From: an uncultured Pelagibacteraceae bacterium
Lineage (GTDB): Bacteria; Pseudomonadota; Alphaproteobacteria; Pelagibacterales; Pelagibacteraceae
Length of the DNA: 64,000 nucleotides
Reading direction: 5' to 3'
NCBI GenBank assembly: GCA_902570505.1
Contig: CACFYR010000001.1
Coordinates: 1-64,000, forward strand
Shown: positions 35,103 through 45,205 of the stretch, piece by piece
How the letters are laid out: each line of letters opens with the position of its first letter
Position numbering within the stretch: position 1 is the first letter of the stretch
Made by a program: the position numbers and the translations under genes
Notes under the pieces: generated by a model
The model's database searches: none
What the model was told of the DNA's origin: nothing
The model's input: the letters and a program-made list of their open reading frames with translations, nothing else

Positions 35103-36479
35103 TTAATTTAAATCAAATATTTTTCCTGGATTCATTATATTGTTAGGGTCTAAACTTCTTTTAATTGTTTTCATTAAAGGTATGTTATCTGGATGCTCTT
35201 TTAAAAGATAGCTTTTTTTATGTAAACCTACACCGTGTTCACCAGTAATTGTTCCTTTTAATTCTAAAGTTTTATCAATTAGTTTATTGCTAAAATCTCT
35301 AATTTTTTTGTAAGCAACTTTGTCATTTGGATCATAGGGAAATAAAACGTGAAAGTTTCCGTCTCCTAAATGGCCAACCATTGGTGCTCTCAAACCGACT
35401 TTGCTAACCTCTTTCTCAGCAAAATTAACACACTCAGTAATTTTAGAAATTGGAACACAAACATCAGTTGAATAAACTCTTCCATTTTTAACTAAAGCTT
35501 TTACAGAATAATACACATCCCATCTTGCCTGCCAAAGCTTATTTCGTTCTTCAAGATCTGCAGCCCACTTGAACTTACTGCCTTTATTATTGTTAGATAG
35601 TTCCTCTACAATTTTTATACACTCTTTATTTGTTATCTCAGAACCGTGAAACTCAAAAAATAAAGTCGGTTCAACATTTACATCTTTAAGATTAGAGTAA
35701 TTAATACTAATATCCATCTGGTCCTTGTTTAACATTTCTATTCTTGCTATTGGAATGCCATATTGTATTGTCTCTTGCGCAGTTCTTACTGCGTCCTCTA
35801 AACTCGGAAAATGACAAACTGCACTCATAATACTCTCTGGTATGGGAGATAGTCTTAATTGAATTTCAGTTATAACACCAAGCGTCCCTTCGGATCCTAT
35901 AAAAAGATTAGTTAGATTATATCCAGCTGAAGTTTTCTTTGTTCTACCACCAGTGTTTACAATATCACCATTAGGTAGAATAACTGTAAGTCCTGAAATT
36001 ACAGTCTTCATTGTTCCATATTTAACAGCCATAGTACCTGAGGCGGATGTTGCGGCCATACCTCCGATTGCAGCATTTGCACCTGGGTCAATAGGGAAAA
36101 AAACACCATCTTCTCTTAAATGTTCATTTAGCTGTTCTCTCGTAACATTAGCTTGAACTCTGCAATCAAAGTCTTCTACATTGACACTCAAAATTCTATT
36201 CATTTTTTCTAATGAAATTGTTATCCCTTCCTCATTTCCTACTACATTTCCCTCTAATGAGGTTCCAGTTCCAAATGGAACAACAGGAACTTTTCTTTCG
36301 TTGCAAAGTTTTAGGATGGTTGAAACTTCCTCATTAGTCTCAGGAAAAATTACGGCTTTTGATAGGACTGGATCATATGTGTCCTCACCACGAGAATAGT
36401 TTGTTCTAGTAGACTGTGACGTTGAAAAACGTTCTTTAAAAATGCTTTTAAGTTCGGTTTCTATAGATGCAATGCTCAT
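35103..36479 (-). CDS. FAD-linked oxidase, GlcD / D-lactate dehydrogenase type
   Basis: PVVPFGTGTSLEGNV, GAAxGG-like IGGMAATSASGTMAVKYG, GEHGVGLHKKSYL. Confidence 0.92.
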   Translation of the reverse strand: MSIASIETELKSIFKERFSTSQSTRTNYSRGEDTYDPVLSKAVIFPETNEEVSTILKLCNERKVPVVPFGTGTSLEGNVVGNEEGITISLEKMNRILSVNVEDFDCRVQANVTREQLNEHLREDGVFFPIDPGANAAIGGMAATSASGTMAVKYGTMKTVISGLTVILPNGDIVNTGGRTKKTSAGYNLTNLFIGSEGTLGVITEIQLRLSPIPESIMSAVCHFPSLEDAVRTAQETIQYGIPIARIEMLNKDQMDISINYSNLKDVNVEPTLFFEFHGSEITNKECIKIVEELSNNNKGSKFKWAADLEERNKLWQARWDVYYSVKALVKNGRVYSTDVCVPISKITECVNFAEKEVSKVGLRAPMVGHLGDGNFHVLFPYDPNDKVAYKKIRDFSNKLIDKTLELKGTITGEHGVGLHKKSYLLKEHPDNIPLMKTIKRSLDPNNIMNPGKIFDLN

Positions 36480-36516
36480 ATATTTTCTATGAACTTAATT
36501 TATAAGAAAATTTTAA

Positions 36517-37686
36517 TTAACCCAACATTTTTTTGATATTATCTAATGCCTTAGATATATCATCTCTAGATGCTGCAAAACTGAATCTTACATAATCGTT
36601 ACAAGTTTTTCCAAATGCTGTACCTGGAACAATAGCGACACCGGCCTCATGCATAGCTCTTTTGCAAAATTCAGAACCATTCATTCCAGTTTTAATAACC
36701 TTTGGAAATGCATAAAAAGCTCCACCTGGTAAACTACATTCAACCCCTGGCAAGCTATTTAAACCTTCATGTATGAGTTTTCTTCTTTGAGTAAATTTTT
36801 CCATCATTTCATGTATGGAGTCATCAGGTCCATCCAAAGCAGCTATTCCAGCATATTGAGCAGCAGCGTTTACACAAGAAACACTGTTGATTAATAATTT
36901 GTTTACATGCTCCACTAAATGCTCTGGCCAAAAACTCCATCCCAATCTCCATCCAGTCATAGAATACGCTTTACTCCAACCTTCTAGAACAATTAATCTG
37001 TCTCTTAATTCTGGATAATTAAAAAAAGTAGGCATCTCTTTATTATCAAAGATTTGTCTACTATAAATTTCATCACTTAGTATAGTTACCTTGGGATGTT
37101 TTTTTAATCCCTCTGCTAGTTTGTCTATTTCAGACTTTTCAACAAAACTTCCTGTAGGATTATTCGGATTAATTAAAATTAGCAATCTTGTCTTATCAGT
37201 TATTAAAGATAAAATTTTATCAGCGCTAAACTTTAGATCTTTATCCTCTGTAAGATCATAAGGTACAGCAGTTGCTCCCGAATAATTAATCATAGACTCA
37301 TATATTGGAAATGCTGGCGTAGGGTGAATAATTTCTGCACCTGGCTCACCGAAACACATAATTGCATAATACATTGTTGGCTTTCCACCTGGCATTATTA
37401 AAATTCTGTTCGCATCTACATCAGCGTTATAAAGTTGTTTCAATTTTCTTGACACCGCTTCTCTACATTCTGGTATACCATTCGACATTACATAACCATG
37501 ATGACCATCATCTAAAGCTTTTTTAGCTGCTTCTACAACATGTTTTGGTGTTTTAAAATCTGGTTGACCAAGTCCTAAGTGGATCATTGGTTTACCTTGG
37601 GCCTCTAACTTTTTTGCCTCCGCTAAAACTGTGAAAGCACTTTCAGTTCCTAATCTGCTTAACGCACTTGCTAATTCTACACTCAC
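36517..37686 (-). CDS. Class I/II PLP-dependent aminotransferase
   Basis: LGLGQPDFKTPKHV, NPNNPTGSF, GWSKAYSMTGWRLGW. Confidence 0.93.
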   Translation of the reverse strand: MSVELASALSRLGTESAFTVLAEAKKLEAQGKPMIHLGLGQPDFKTPKHVVEAAKKALDDGHHGYVMSNGIPECREAVSRKLKQLYNADVDANRILIMPGGKPTMYYAIMCFGEPGAEIIHPTPAFPIYESMINYSGATAVPYDLTEDKDLKFSADKILSLITDKTRLLILINPNNPTGSFVEKSEIDKLAEGLKKHPKVTILSDEIYSRQIFDNKEMPTFFNYPELRDRLIVLEGWSKAYSMTGWRLGWSFWPEHLVEHVNKLLINSVSCVNAAAQYAGIAALDGPDDSIHEMMEKFTQRRKLIHEGLNSLPGVECSLPGGAFYAFPKVIKTGMNGSEFCKRAMHEAGVAIVPGTAFGKTCNDYVRFSFAASRDDISKALDNIKKMLG

Positions 37687-37690
37687 TTAA

Positions 37691-38842
37691 TCACCTCCTA
37701 AATATTAATCTTGAATAATCTAGATCTTTTAAATTTTTGCAACCCATCAATATCATATTTCTCTCTAATTCGTCATGCATATTTTGTAGCAGTTTTTCAA
37801 CACCTTTTTGACCCCCAGCACTCAAGCTAAATAAGAATGCTTTACCAAAACTGCAGGCTTTTGCTCCTGCTGATAAAGCTTTTAGCACGTGGGTTCCTCT
37901 CCTAATGCCTCCATCTAAAATTATATCTGCTTTATCTCCTACAGCATCAGAAATTAATTTAATTTGATCAAAAGGAGATCTGGAGCCATTTAATTGTCTT
38001 CCACCGTGATTTGAGACTATTATAGCTGTACAACCAATATCAACAGCTCTTTTCGCATCATCTACACTCATAATGCCTTTTATAGCAAATGGTTTTCCCC
38101 ATCTTTTAATAACGTATTCTGCGTCTTTCCATTCCATTCCGGGATCGTATTGTTCATTTATATAATCAATAACAGATTTTGTTATATTAGTACCTTTATC
38201 AGTTTTATTCTTTACATTTGATAATTCAAATTTTCTATTTGTGAAATAATTAAAAACCCATTTAGGTTTGACACCAAAACTCATTAAGCTTTTTAAAGTC
38301 AATTTTGGAGGTGTTGTAAATCCTGTTCGATGGTCTCTTTCACGATTACCTGCCACAATAGTATCAACCGTTAAACAAAGACCATCAAAGTTTGCTCTTT
38401 TACATCTATCGACCAGGTCATCTGTAATGGATTGATCTTTGTGAATATATAGTTGAAAAAGTTTTGGGCCACTAGATATATTTGCTATCTCCTCAATTGA
38501 GGTATTTGCCATTGTAGACATGCTATAAAAAGTGTTAAATTTTTCTGCTGCTTTAGCGGAGGCTATATCGCCATCGGGATGATATAATCTTTGCATTGCT
38601 GTAGGAGATAAAAAAATCGGTATACTGATTTTTCTCCCGAAAACTTTTGTTGAAAGATCTGGTTTTCCAACATTAGCCAATACATTAGGTACTAAATCAC
38701 AATCATTAAATGCTTCTGTATTCCTAATCAAAGTTTCCTCGTCATCAGAACCACCATCAATGTAATGAAATATTGGAGAGGGTAATTTTTTTTTTGCTAA
38801 TTTTCTAAAATCGTCATAGTTTAGACATTCATTAACATTCAT
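37691..38842 (-). CDS. FMN-dependent alpha-hydroxy acid dehydrogenase (LldD family), copy 1
   Basis: PIFHYIDGGSDDEET, LTVDTIVAGNRERDHRTGF, VSNHGGRQLNGSRSPFDQ. Confidence 0.93.
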   Translation of the reverse strand: MNVNECLNYDDFRKLAKKKLPSPIFHYIDGGSDDEETLIRNTEAFNDCDLVPNVLANVGKPDLSTKVFGRKISIPIFLSPTAMQRLYHPDGDIASAKAAEKFNTFYSMSTMANTSIEEIANISSGPKLFQLYIHKDQSITDDLVDRCKRANFDGLCLTVDTIVAGNRERDHRTGFTTPPKLTLKSLMSFGVKPKWVFNYFTNRKFELSNVKNKTDKGTNITKSVIDYINEQYDPGMEWKDAEYVIKRWGKPFAIKGIMSVDDAKRAVDIGCTAIIVSNHGGRQLNGSRSPFDQIKLISDAVGDKADIILDGGIRRGTHVLKALSAGAKACSFGKAFLFSLSAGGQKGVEKLLQNMHDELERNMILMGCKNLKDLDYSRLIFRR

Positions 38843-38844
38843 GA

Positions 38845-39999
38845 CTATCTAAATCTTAAATTTTTTCTACTTAGGTCGCTAATTTTTGTGCAACCCATTA
38901 ACTTCATATCCCTTTCAAGTTCACTTTTATATTGACTTAATGCTCTTTCGACTCCAGCTTGTCCAGCTGCAGCGAGTGCATACAAATATAATCTTCCACC
39001 CGCGCAAGCTTTAGCACCTAAAGATAAAGCTTTAAGCATATGTGTCCCTCTCTGAAATCCTCCCTCACAAATTACATCTAACTTGTCTCCAACTGCATCA
39101 ACTATTTCTGCAATTTGATCAAATGGAGATCTTGATCCATCTAGTTGTCTGCCTCCGTGGTTTGATACCATTATACCTGTGCAACCAATATCAACTGCTC
39201 TTTTGGCATCTTCAACACTCATTACTCCTTTTAATGCAAAATGACCTCCCCACTGTGAACATAATTTTTCGGCGTCGTTCCAATTCATTGATTGATCCAA
39301 CATTGTAGAAAAGTAATTACCTATTGATGTATTTGTGTTAGTTCCTTCATCCAAATAATCTTGAATATGAGGTAACTCAAATTTCCCTTTAGTTAAGTAA
39401 TTTATTCCCCACATTGGTTTTGTCGCAAAACTAAATAAACTGGATAAAGTAAGTTTAGGAGGAGAAGTAAAGCCAGTTCTTAAATCTCTTTCTCTGTTCC
39501 CACCTGTTATTGTATCAACTGTTAATGCCATAACATCAAATTTAGCTGCTTTAGCTCTTTCTAAACATGAGTCGTTTAAACCTCTGTCTTTATGGAAATA
39601 AAATTGAAACATCTTAGGAGTGTCAATAAGTGAAGATATTTCCTCAACGCTAACAGTAGCTAGTGCTGAAACTCCAAACATCGTTTTAAATTTTTGTGCT
39701 GCTTTACCCACTGCTCTTTCACCATCGTAATGAAATAGTCTTTGTAAAGCTGTTGGTGAACAGTAAAAAGGCAGATCAAGTTTTTTGCCAAATATTGTTG
39801 TGGATAAATCAACATTTTCAACACCCCTTAAAACATTAGGGACTAAATCAACATCGTTAAAAGAAGAAGTATTTCTGTTGTATGTTATTTCATCATCTGC
39901 AGCACCATCAATATAGTGAAATATTGGGGACGGCAATCTTTGCTTAGCTAATTTTCTAAAATCTCCGAAATTATGACAATCTTTTAAATTCATTAACAT
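38845..39999 (-). CDS. FMN-dependent alpha-hydroxy acid dehydrogenase (LldD family), copy 2
   Basis: PIFHYIDGAADDEIT, LTVDTITGGNRERDLRTGF, VSNHGGRQLDGSRSPFDQ. Confidence 0.93.
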   Translation of the reverse strand: MLMNLKDCHNFGDFRKLAKQRLPSPIFHYIDGAADDEITYNRNTSSFNDVDLVPNVLRGVENVDLSTTIFGKKLDLPFYCSPTALQRLFHYDGERAVGKAAQKFKTMFGVSALATVSVEEISSLIDTPKMFQFYFHKDRGLNDSCLERAKAAKFDVMALTVDTITGGNRERDLRTGFTSPPKLTLSSLFSFATKPMWGINYLTKGKFELPHIQDYLDEGTNTNTSIGNYFSTMLDQSMNWNDAEKLCSQWGGHFALKGVMSVEDAKRAVDIGCTGIMVSNHGGRQLDGSRSPFDQIAEIVDAVGDKLDVICEGGFQRGTHMLKALSLGAKACAGGRLYLYALAAAGQAGVERALSQYKSELERDMKLMGCTKISDLSRKNLRFR

Positions 40000-40002
40000 T
40001 TG

Positions 40003-40515
40003 TTAAAACCTTTTTAGGAAATTAAACATATAACTATTTGCCCCAGGGTTTTTATCACCAATACTCGCATTAGATATGTGATTATATGAAAAGCCTAATT
40101 CAGAGTTTTTAAACAAATCCAAAGATAAATGCATCTCACTTTTAAACTCGATAATATGCCCTAGGTCTTTTCCGTCACCTTCACCATATAAACCAGGAGT
40201 GAAACTTGGAATTATATTCAAAGATCCAATCTTATATTGAGCTTGGACACCTGTATAAAAATATTTTGCATTATCAGCAGTAAACATAAATCCAGTTACT
40301 GGAGACAAAGTGCCTAAGAAACTTTCTCTTAATAAGTTTTCATTTTGGTGTTGAATTCCAAATAGAGTTGATTTTGCTCCCTCATCACTAAAGTCGAAAG
40401 TACCAGAATAAAAATTCCACTGATGTTCTTTGTCAAATACTACTTTATCTTCTGCATAGCATTTAATAGCTAGCGTAATACTAATAAGAATATATCCAAA
40501 ATATTTCAAAATCAT
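40003..40515 (-). CDS. PagL-like acyloxyacyl hydrolase / lipid A deacylase family outer-membrane protein
   Basis: Signal peptide, beta-rich, SYNHISNASIGDKNPGANSYMFNFLKRF resembling PagL C-terminal His/Ser motif. Confidence 0.7.
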   Translation of the reverse strand: MILKYFGYILISITLAIKCYAEDKVVFDKEHQWNFYSGTFDFSDEGAKSTLFGIQHQNENLLRESFLGTLSPVTGFMFTADNAKYFYTGVQAQYKIGSLNIIPSFTPGLYGEGDGKDLGHIIEFKSEMHLSLDLFKNSELGFSYNHISNASIGDKNPGANSYMFNFLKRF

Positions 40516-40522
40516 TTTTTCG

Positions 40523-40891
40523 TTACTTGATAATAATTACTTTTCTGAATATTAATAGTCCTCCAAAAATAAACAAAATCAACGGTATTGACCAAAGAAG
40601 GATTGTGTTTTTATCAAGTTTTGGATCATATATAATCCAATCTCCATATTTAACTTTTAAGTAATCATAAATTTCTTCATCGGTTTGACCCTCGTCAATT
40701 TTCTTAATAATTAAATCTCGTATACTTAGGGCAAATTCAGATTGAGAGTCGTACACTGATTGACCTTGGCAAATTAAACATCTCAAATTTTTAGAAACTT
40801 TATCTATTCTTTTTATTTTTTCATCCGCAAAGCTATAATTGATAAATAGAAAAAATATTAATAATAACTTGATATTAAATTTACTGTTCAT
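40523..40891 (-). CDS. ccmH: Cytochrome c maturation protein CcmH (short form)
   Basis: LRCLICQGQSVYDSQSEFA (LRCxxC). Confidence 0.95.
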   Translation of the reverse strand: MNSKFNIKLLLIFFLFINYSFADEKIKRIDKVSKNLRCLICQGQSVYDSQSEFALSIRDLIIKKIDEGQTDEEIYDYLKVKYGDWIIYDPKLDKNTILLWSIPLILFIFGGLLIFRKVIIIK

Positions 40892-41418
40892 TGGTTTACT
40901 AATGATTGAATTTCTTTGATATTTTCTTCATTAATTGGTCCTAAATATTTTTTAATTATTTTTTTATTTATATTATTTATCAAATAAGTTTCTGGAACTC
41001 CATACGCTCCTATTTCAATGGAAATTAATCCATTTTCATCTTTAAGAATAATATCGTAAGGGTTTCCTAGTTCTGAAAGAAAGGATTTAGCATTTTCGAA
41101 CTTATCTTTGTAATTTAAACCTATCAAATCTGCCTCGATGTTTTCTCTAAGTTCAGTTAAATTTTTATGTTCTTTCCTACAAGGTAAGCACCATGATGAC
41201 CAAATATTGAGAATTATATATTTTTTATCAGGTGAAATATTTTTAAAATTTATTTTTTTATTTGAAAAAAACTCATAGCTTTCAAAATTTTCGATTTTTT
41301 TGTAAACAATATTTTCGGTGGTATAGTAATTATTTTTGTTCAGACCTAAATAAAGGGTAAAAAATATAAAAATTGTTGAGGACAAAATTAAGAATAATTT
41401 TATTTTCTTATTTACCAT
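40888..41418 (-). CDS. ccmG: Thiol:disulfide interchange protein CcmG/DsbE
   Basis: LNIWSSWCLPCRKEH thioredoxin motif; between ccmH and ccmF. Confidence 0.93.
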   Translation of the reverse strand: MVNKKIKLFLILSSTIFIFFTLYLGLNKNNYYTTENIVYKKIENFESYEFFSNKKINFKNISPDKKYIILNIWSSWCLPCRKEHKNLTELRENIEADLIGLNYKDKFENAKSFLSELGNPYDIILKDENGLISIEIGAYGVPETYLINNINKKIIKKYLGPINEENIKEIQSLVNQ

Positions 41419-43282
41419 ATTTTATAACTGCTAAGGTCCCCCCAAATGCTAGCATAATGATAGATATCCAAATCCAGATCATAAAAGGTTTATGTTGATA
41501 TCTTACATTAAAAATTTCGTTATCTTTAAGCAAAGTAAAGACTATAAAATTATCATTAAATAAATTAGTTTTAATGTCGGCCTCACTTGTTGAAATGACT
41601 GGTTGGTTATATATTCTAATTTCTGGATTAAATCTTAATGTATTTTTCCCACTGTCAATAACCTCAAAATCTCCTCTTAGAAGCTTGTAGTTATCTTTTT
41701 CATCAAAGTTAATACCCTTAAATTTAATTGTTTTATCTATAAATTTTAGTTCGTCACCAACTTTCATATTGGAGTTAAATTCCTCTGAGTAAATTCCATT
41801 TAAAAGAATACTCAAAATAAGAATACTAAAAGAAAAATGAGAAATTTTTTGAGGAATTTGTACAGATTTACTAAAAAAATCATATAGGCTATTCAATACA
41901 AGAAATATCGAAGCAGCAATTAAAAAACTAGAAAAAAGATAACTAACACTTGAATTAGAAAATATTATGTATGCAATAATTAATGATGATATAAAGACAA
42001 TTATTTGTGTATAATTTATTTTTTTTAGTTTGTCTTTGATCCATTTAACTCTAGGCCCAAATGACATAAAGATAAAAAAAGGTATAAGAAAGGGTATCAT
42101 CAGTTTTTGGTAAAAAGGTGGTCCCACTGATATTTTTTCATTAGTAAAAACTTCTAGAAATATTGGATATATAGTACCTATTAAAACTACAGATAAAAAA
42201 TACATCATAAACCAATTGTTTACTAAAACTGCAGTTTCCTTACTTAAAATGTTAAAGTTATTTGAATTTTTTTTGTCATTTTCTAAATAAATAAATAGAA
42301 CGATGATTGCTAATAAAATTAAAAAGAACAAAAAAGTAAGTATGAACACTCCTCTCGATGGATCATTTGCGAAGGTATGAATAGAATTCAAAATTCCGGA
42401 TCTTACTAGAAAAGTTCCACTCATACTTAATGAGAAAGTTGCAATAGATAAAACTATGGTCCAGTTCTTTAAAGCATTTCTTTTTTCTAGTACTAGAATT
42501 GTATGCAATAAAGCTGTTAGACAAAACCATGGCATCAAAGAAACATTTTCTACTGGATCCCAGAACCAAAAACCACCCCATCCAAGCTCATAGTAAGCCC
42601 ATATTGAACCTAGCATAATGCCAAGTGTTAAAAAAATCCAAGAAAGAAATACCCATTTTTTTATTTGTTTCGCCCATTCTGAGTTAACAGTATTATTTAT
42701 AACTGCAGCCAGAGAAGATGAAAATATTAATGAGGTGCCAACATAACCAATATATAGAATTGGAGGGTGAATTGCTAAAGCAGGGTCTTGTAAAATCGGA
42801 TTAAGACCCAGTCCTTCTAAAGGTACCGGAAATATATAATCAAATGGGTTAGATGTGATAATTATAAAAAGTAAAAATCCTAATATAATTATTTCTTGAA
42901 ATATAACTGTCAATAATTTGTATTTATTGTCGTAATTTTTTGTATCTAATATAAATAAAAAAAGAAATAAAACTAAAACCAAAAGCCATAAAAGCAAACT
43001 TCCCTCATGATTTCCCCATACACCTGAAATTTTATAGAAAAATGGTTTTTCAGTATGAGAGTTATTATAAACTGTTATATTGCTAAAATCTGACGATACA
43101 AATGCAATCAATAAACATGAAAAACTAAAAATTACAAAAAATAATTGTAAAGTAATTATAGTGTAAATCTTTTTTAGAAAAATTTTAGATTGATTTCCTA
43201 TAAGTTTTGCCGATTGTAATATAATTAAAAATGCAAAGATAGTACAAAAAATCAGTGAGTAAGAACCTAGGTGGCTAATCAT
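41408..43282 (-). CDS. ccmF: Heme lyase CcmF
   Basis: [21 protein letters not shown]-like motif, multi-TM. Confidence 0.96.
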   Translation of the reverse strand: MISHLGSYSLIFCTIFAFLIILQSAKLIGNQSKIFLKKIYTIITLQLFFVIFSFSCLLIAFVSSDFSNITVYNNSHTEKPFFYKISGVWGNHEGSLLLWLLVLVLFLFLFILDTKNYDNKYKLLTVIFQEIIILGFLLFIIITSNPFDYIFPVPLEGLGLNPILQDPALAIHPPILYIGYVGTSLIFSSSLAAVINNTVNSEWAKQIKKWVFLSWIFLTLGIMLGSIWAYYELGWGGFWFWDPVENVSLMPWFCLTALLHTILVLEKRNALKNWTIVLSIATFSLSMSGTFLVRSGILNSIHTFANDPSRGVFILTFLFFLILLAIIVLFIYLENDKKNSNNFNILSKETAVLVNNWFMMYFLSVVLIGTIYPIFLEVFTNEKISVGPPFYQKLMIPFLIPFFIFMSFGPRVKWIKDKLKKINYTQIIVFISSLIIAYIIFSNSSVSYLFSSFLIAASIFLVLNSLYDFFSKSVQIPQKISHFSFSILILSILLNGIYSEEFNSNMKVGDELKFIDKTIKFKGINFDEKDNYKLLRGDFEVIDSGKNTLRFNPEIRIYNQPVISTSEADIKTNLFNDNFIVFTLLKDNEIFNVRYQHKPFMIWIWISIIMLAFGGTLAVIKYGK

Positions 43283-43700
43283 TATTTGTTTCTAAAGCTT
43301 CTTTAACTTCTGGTGGCATATAATTTTCGTCATGCTTAGCTAAAATTTTATTTGCGATAAAAAATCTTCTATCTTGAATAAAACCTTCCGCAACTACTCC
43401 TTTTCCCTCTTCAAATAGATTGGGTATAATGCCAGAATACTTTACTCGAATTTCATTTTTATAATCAGTAATTACAAAGTTTATCTCATTCGACATAATC
43501 TCTATAGAGTTTTTTTTTACCATACCACCAATTCTTACTTTTTTTTTTGTTAATTCGCTAAGATTTTGAATTTCAGTTGGGGACTTAAAGTAAACAACAT
43601 TTTCCTCTAGTGACTTCAAAATTAAGAAAACAATTAAAACTAAAGATAAAAATAATAAAAATAAAAAAGTAATTCTTAACTTTACTTTTTTACTAATCAT
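43275..43700 (-). CDS. ccmE: Heme chaperone CcmE
   Basis: OB-fold, [12 protein letters not shown], heme-binding [11 protein letters not shown]. Confidence 0.96.
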   Translation of the reverse strand: MISKKVKLRITFLFLLFLSLVLIVFLILKSLEENVVYFKSPTEIQNLSELTKKKVRIGGMVKKNSIEIMSNEINFVITDYKNEIRVKYSGIIPNLFEEGKGVVAEGFIQDRRFFIANKILAKHDENYMPPEVKEALETNND

Positions 43701-43711
43701 GAATTAATTAG

Positions 43712-43945
43712 TTAAATTTTAGAAATATTTGTAAATGCAAGTATCTCTTTGTAAGTCTCTTGTTTTCTTACAGTTTCAGAAACATCTTTTGTAAGATCAA
43801 AATATTTAGTTTTGAATTTTTTTTGCTCTTTTACTAACTGTAATTTAATTACTGTGTATAAACTAATAAAGCACACAAGCGTAAATATGAAAGATGACCA
43901 AACATATAAACCATAACCATTCATATTTATAAATTCGTAAATCAT
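43712..43945 (-). CDS. ccmD: CcmD
   Basis: Single-TM small protein GYGLYVWSSFIFTLV at conserved position. Confidence 0.85.
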   Translation of the reverse strand: MIYEFINMNGYGLYVWSSFIFTLVCFISLYTVIKLQLVKEQKKFKTKYFDLTKDVSETVRKQETYKEILAFTNISKI

Positions 43946-44637
43946 ATTCTATCTAATCCTTTATTTTTAATCTTTATCAGTTCTGTATTATATTTCATTA
44001 AAAATATTAAAATTGAAAAAAGTACAAATGCCGCAGTCATAATGAATAATGGCACCAACATTGAGCTATGTATAGAGGAACCTGAAAGAGTTATTGATGC
44101 TGGTTGATGTAACGTATTCCACCATTCTACGGAGAATTTAATTATAGGTAAATTTATAAGTCCTAGTATTGATATTAAAGACGTAACTTTATTAACGCTC
44201 GTTTTATTTTCAAGAATTCTCCAAGATAAAATATAAAGTATATAAAAAATACATAGTATAAGCATCGAAGTAATTCTCGCATCCCACGCCCACCAGGTTC
44301 CCCAAGTTGGACGCCCCCAAATTGATCCTGTTACTAAAGCAATTATATTAAATACCAAACCCGATGGAGCTAAACTTTTTGCAATTAATAAAAAATATTT
44401 ATTTTTAAATACTAAATTTCCCAAAGATAGAATAGCGATTAATGAAAAAATACCAACTGAAGTCCAAGCCGATGGAACATGCACATACATTATTCTAACG
44501 CTATCGCTTTGTTTATAATCCTCGGGTGATAATACAAGAGCTTCAATAACTCCAATTGAAAAAACTATTATAAATAGAATAAAAATATATTTTTGAGCTT
44601 TAAAACTCATTTTGCTTAATTTTATAAATGGTTGCAT
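43942..44637 (-). CDS. ccmC: Heme exporter protein CcmC (track start 44646 is TTG; ATG MQPFIKL at 44637 more likely)
   Basis: WGRPTWGTWWAWDARITSMLIL tryptophan-rich motif, six TM. Confidence 0.95.
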   Translation of the reverse strand: MQPFIKLSKMSFKAQKYIFILFIIVFSIGVIEALVLSPEDYKQSDSVRIMYVHVPSAWTSVGIFSLIAILSLGNLVFKNKYFLLIAKSLAPSGLVFNIIALVTGSIWGRPTWGTWWAWDARITSMLILCIFYILYILSWRILENKTSVNKVTSLISILGLINLPIIKFSVEWWNTLHQPASITLSGSSIHSSMLVPLFIMTAAFVLFSILIFLMKYNTELIKIKNKGLDRI

Positions 44638-44683
44638 AAAAGACAACTATTTAATCATTATGAAAATATTTTCTAGGGGAATT

Positions 44684-44740
44684 TCTGACCAAGAACACAG
44701 AGGGAGATAAATAAGGAAGAAGTTTGTGTCCTTGATCAGA
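44684..44740 (-). ncRNA. Candidate hairpin RNA / 5' leader between hspQ and ccmC with CU-rich loop
   Basis: 16-bp stem TCTGATCAAGGACACA / TGTGTTCTTGGTCAGA on the minus strand (two G-U pairs), 25-nt loop AACTTCTTCCTTATTTATCTCCCTC. Confidence 0.55.
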
Positions 44741-44809
44741 ATAATCTTAATATTTCAAATAGATATGTCTAAGTTTTGAGTTAAATGTGTTTAAATATTG
44801 ACTGGGATA

Positions 44810-45130
44810 TTAATTAGACGGCTTAAAGTAGCTAGAACCTCTTTTGCCTGAAAATATTTCATTTATTAGAGGGTGTTTAATAGGTTCTTCTGAGTTATCC
44901 GCTAATAAATTTTGCTCGGATACATAAGCCTCGTAAGTAATTTCATCATTTTCAGCAAGCAGATGATAAAATGGTTGATCTTTTCTTGGTCTTACATTTT
45001 TAGGTATTGATTGATACCATTCCTCTGAATTATTAAATTCAAAATCCACATCATAAATGACACCCCTGAAATCAAAATGTCTGTGTTTTACAACGTCGCC
45101 TATTGAAAATTTTGCTTTTTGAACAGTCAC
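44810..45130 (-). CDS. hspQ: HspQ / hemimethylated-DNA-binding YccV-like protein
   Basis: KFSIGDVVKHRHFDFRGVIYDVD, QPFYHLLAE, YVSEQNL. Confidence 0.93.
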   Translation of the reverse strand: MTVQKAKFSIGDVVKHRHFDFRGVIYDVDFEFNNSEEWYQSIPKNVRPRKDQPFYHLLAENDEITYEAYVSEQNLLADNSEEPIKHPLINEIFSGKRGSSYFKPSN

Positions 45131-45205
45131 TACATTAATATGGGGATTTAAAAGAAAAAATCAATAAAAAAACTTGAATGTTTTCTCAATCTGTTAATAT
45201 GTGTT

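Noticed and set aside
37691-39999. Recent gene duplication or assembly artefact of the LldD genes
   Set aside because: The two proteins share family motifs but differ throughout, so they are old paralogues rather than a misassembly.
44684-44740. Plain Rho-independent terminator after hspQ
   Set aside because: No T-run follows the hairpin on the minus strand and the loop is 25 nt, too large for a typical terminator.
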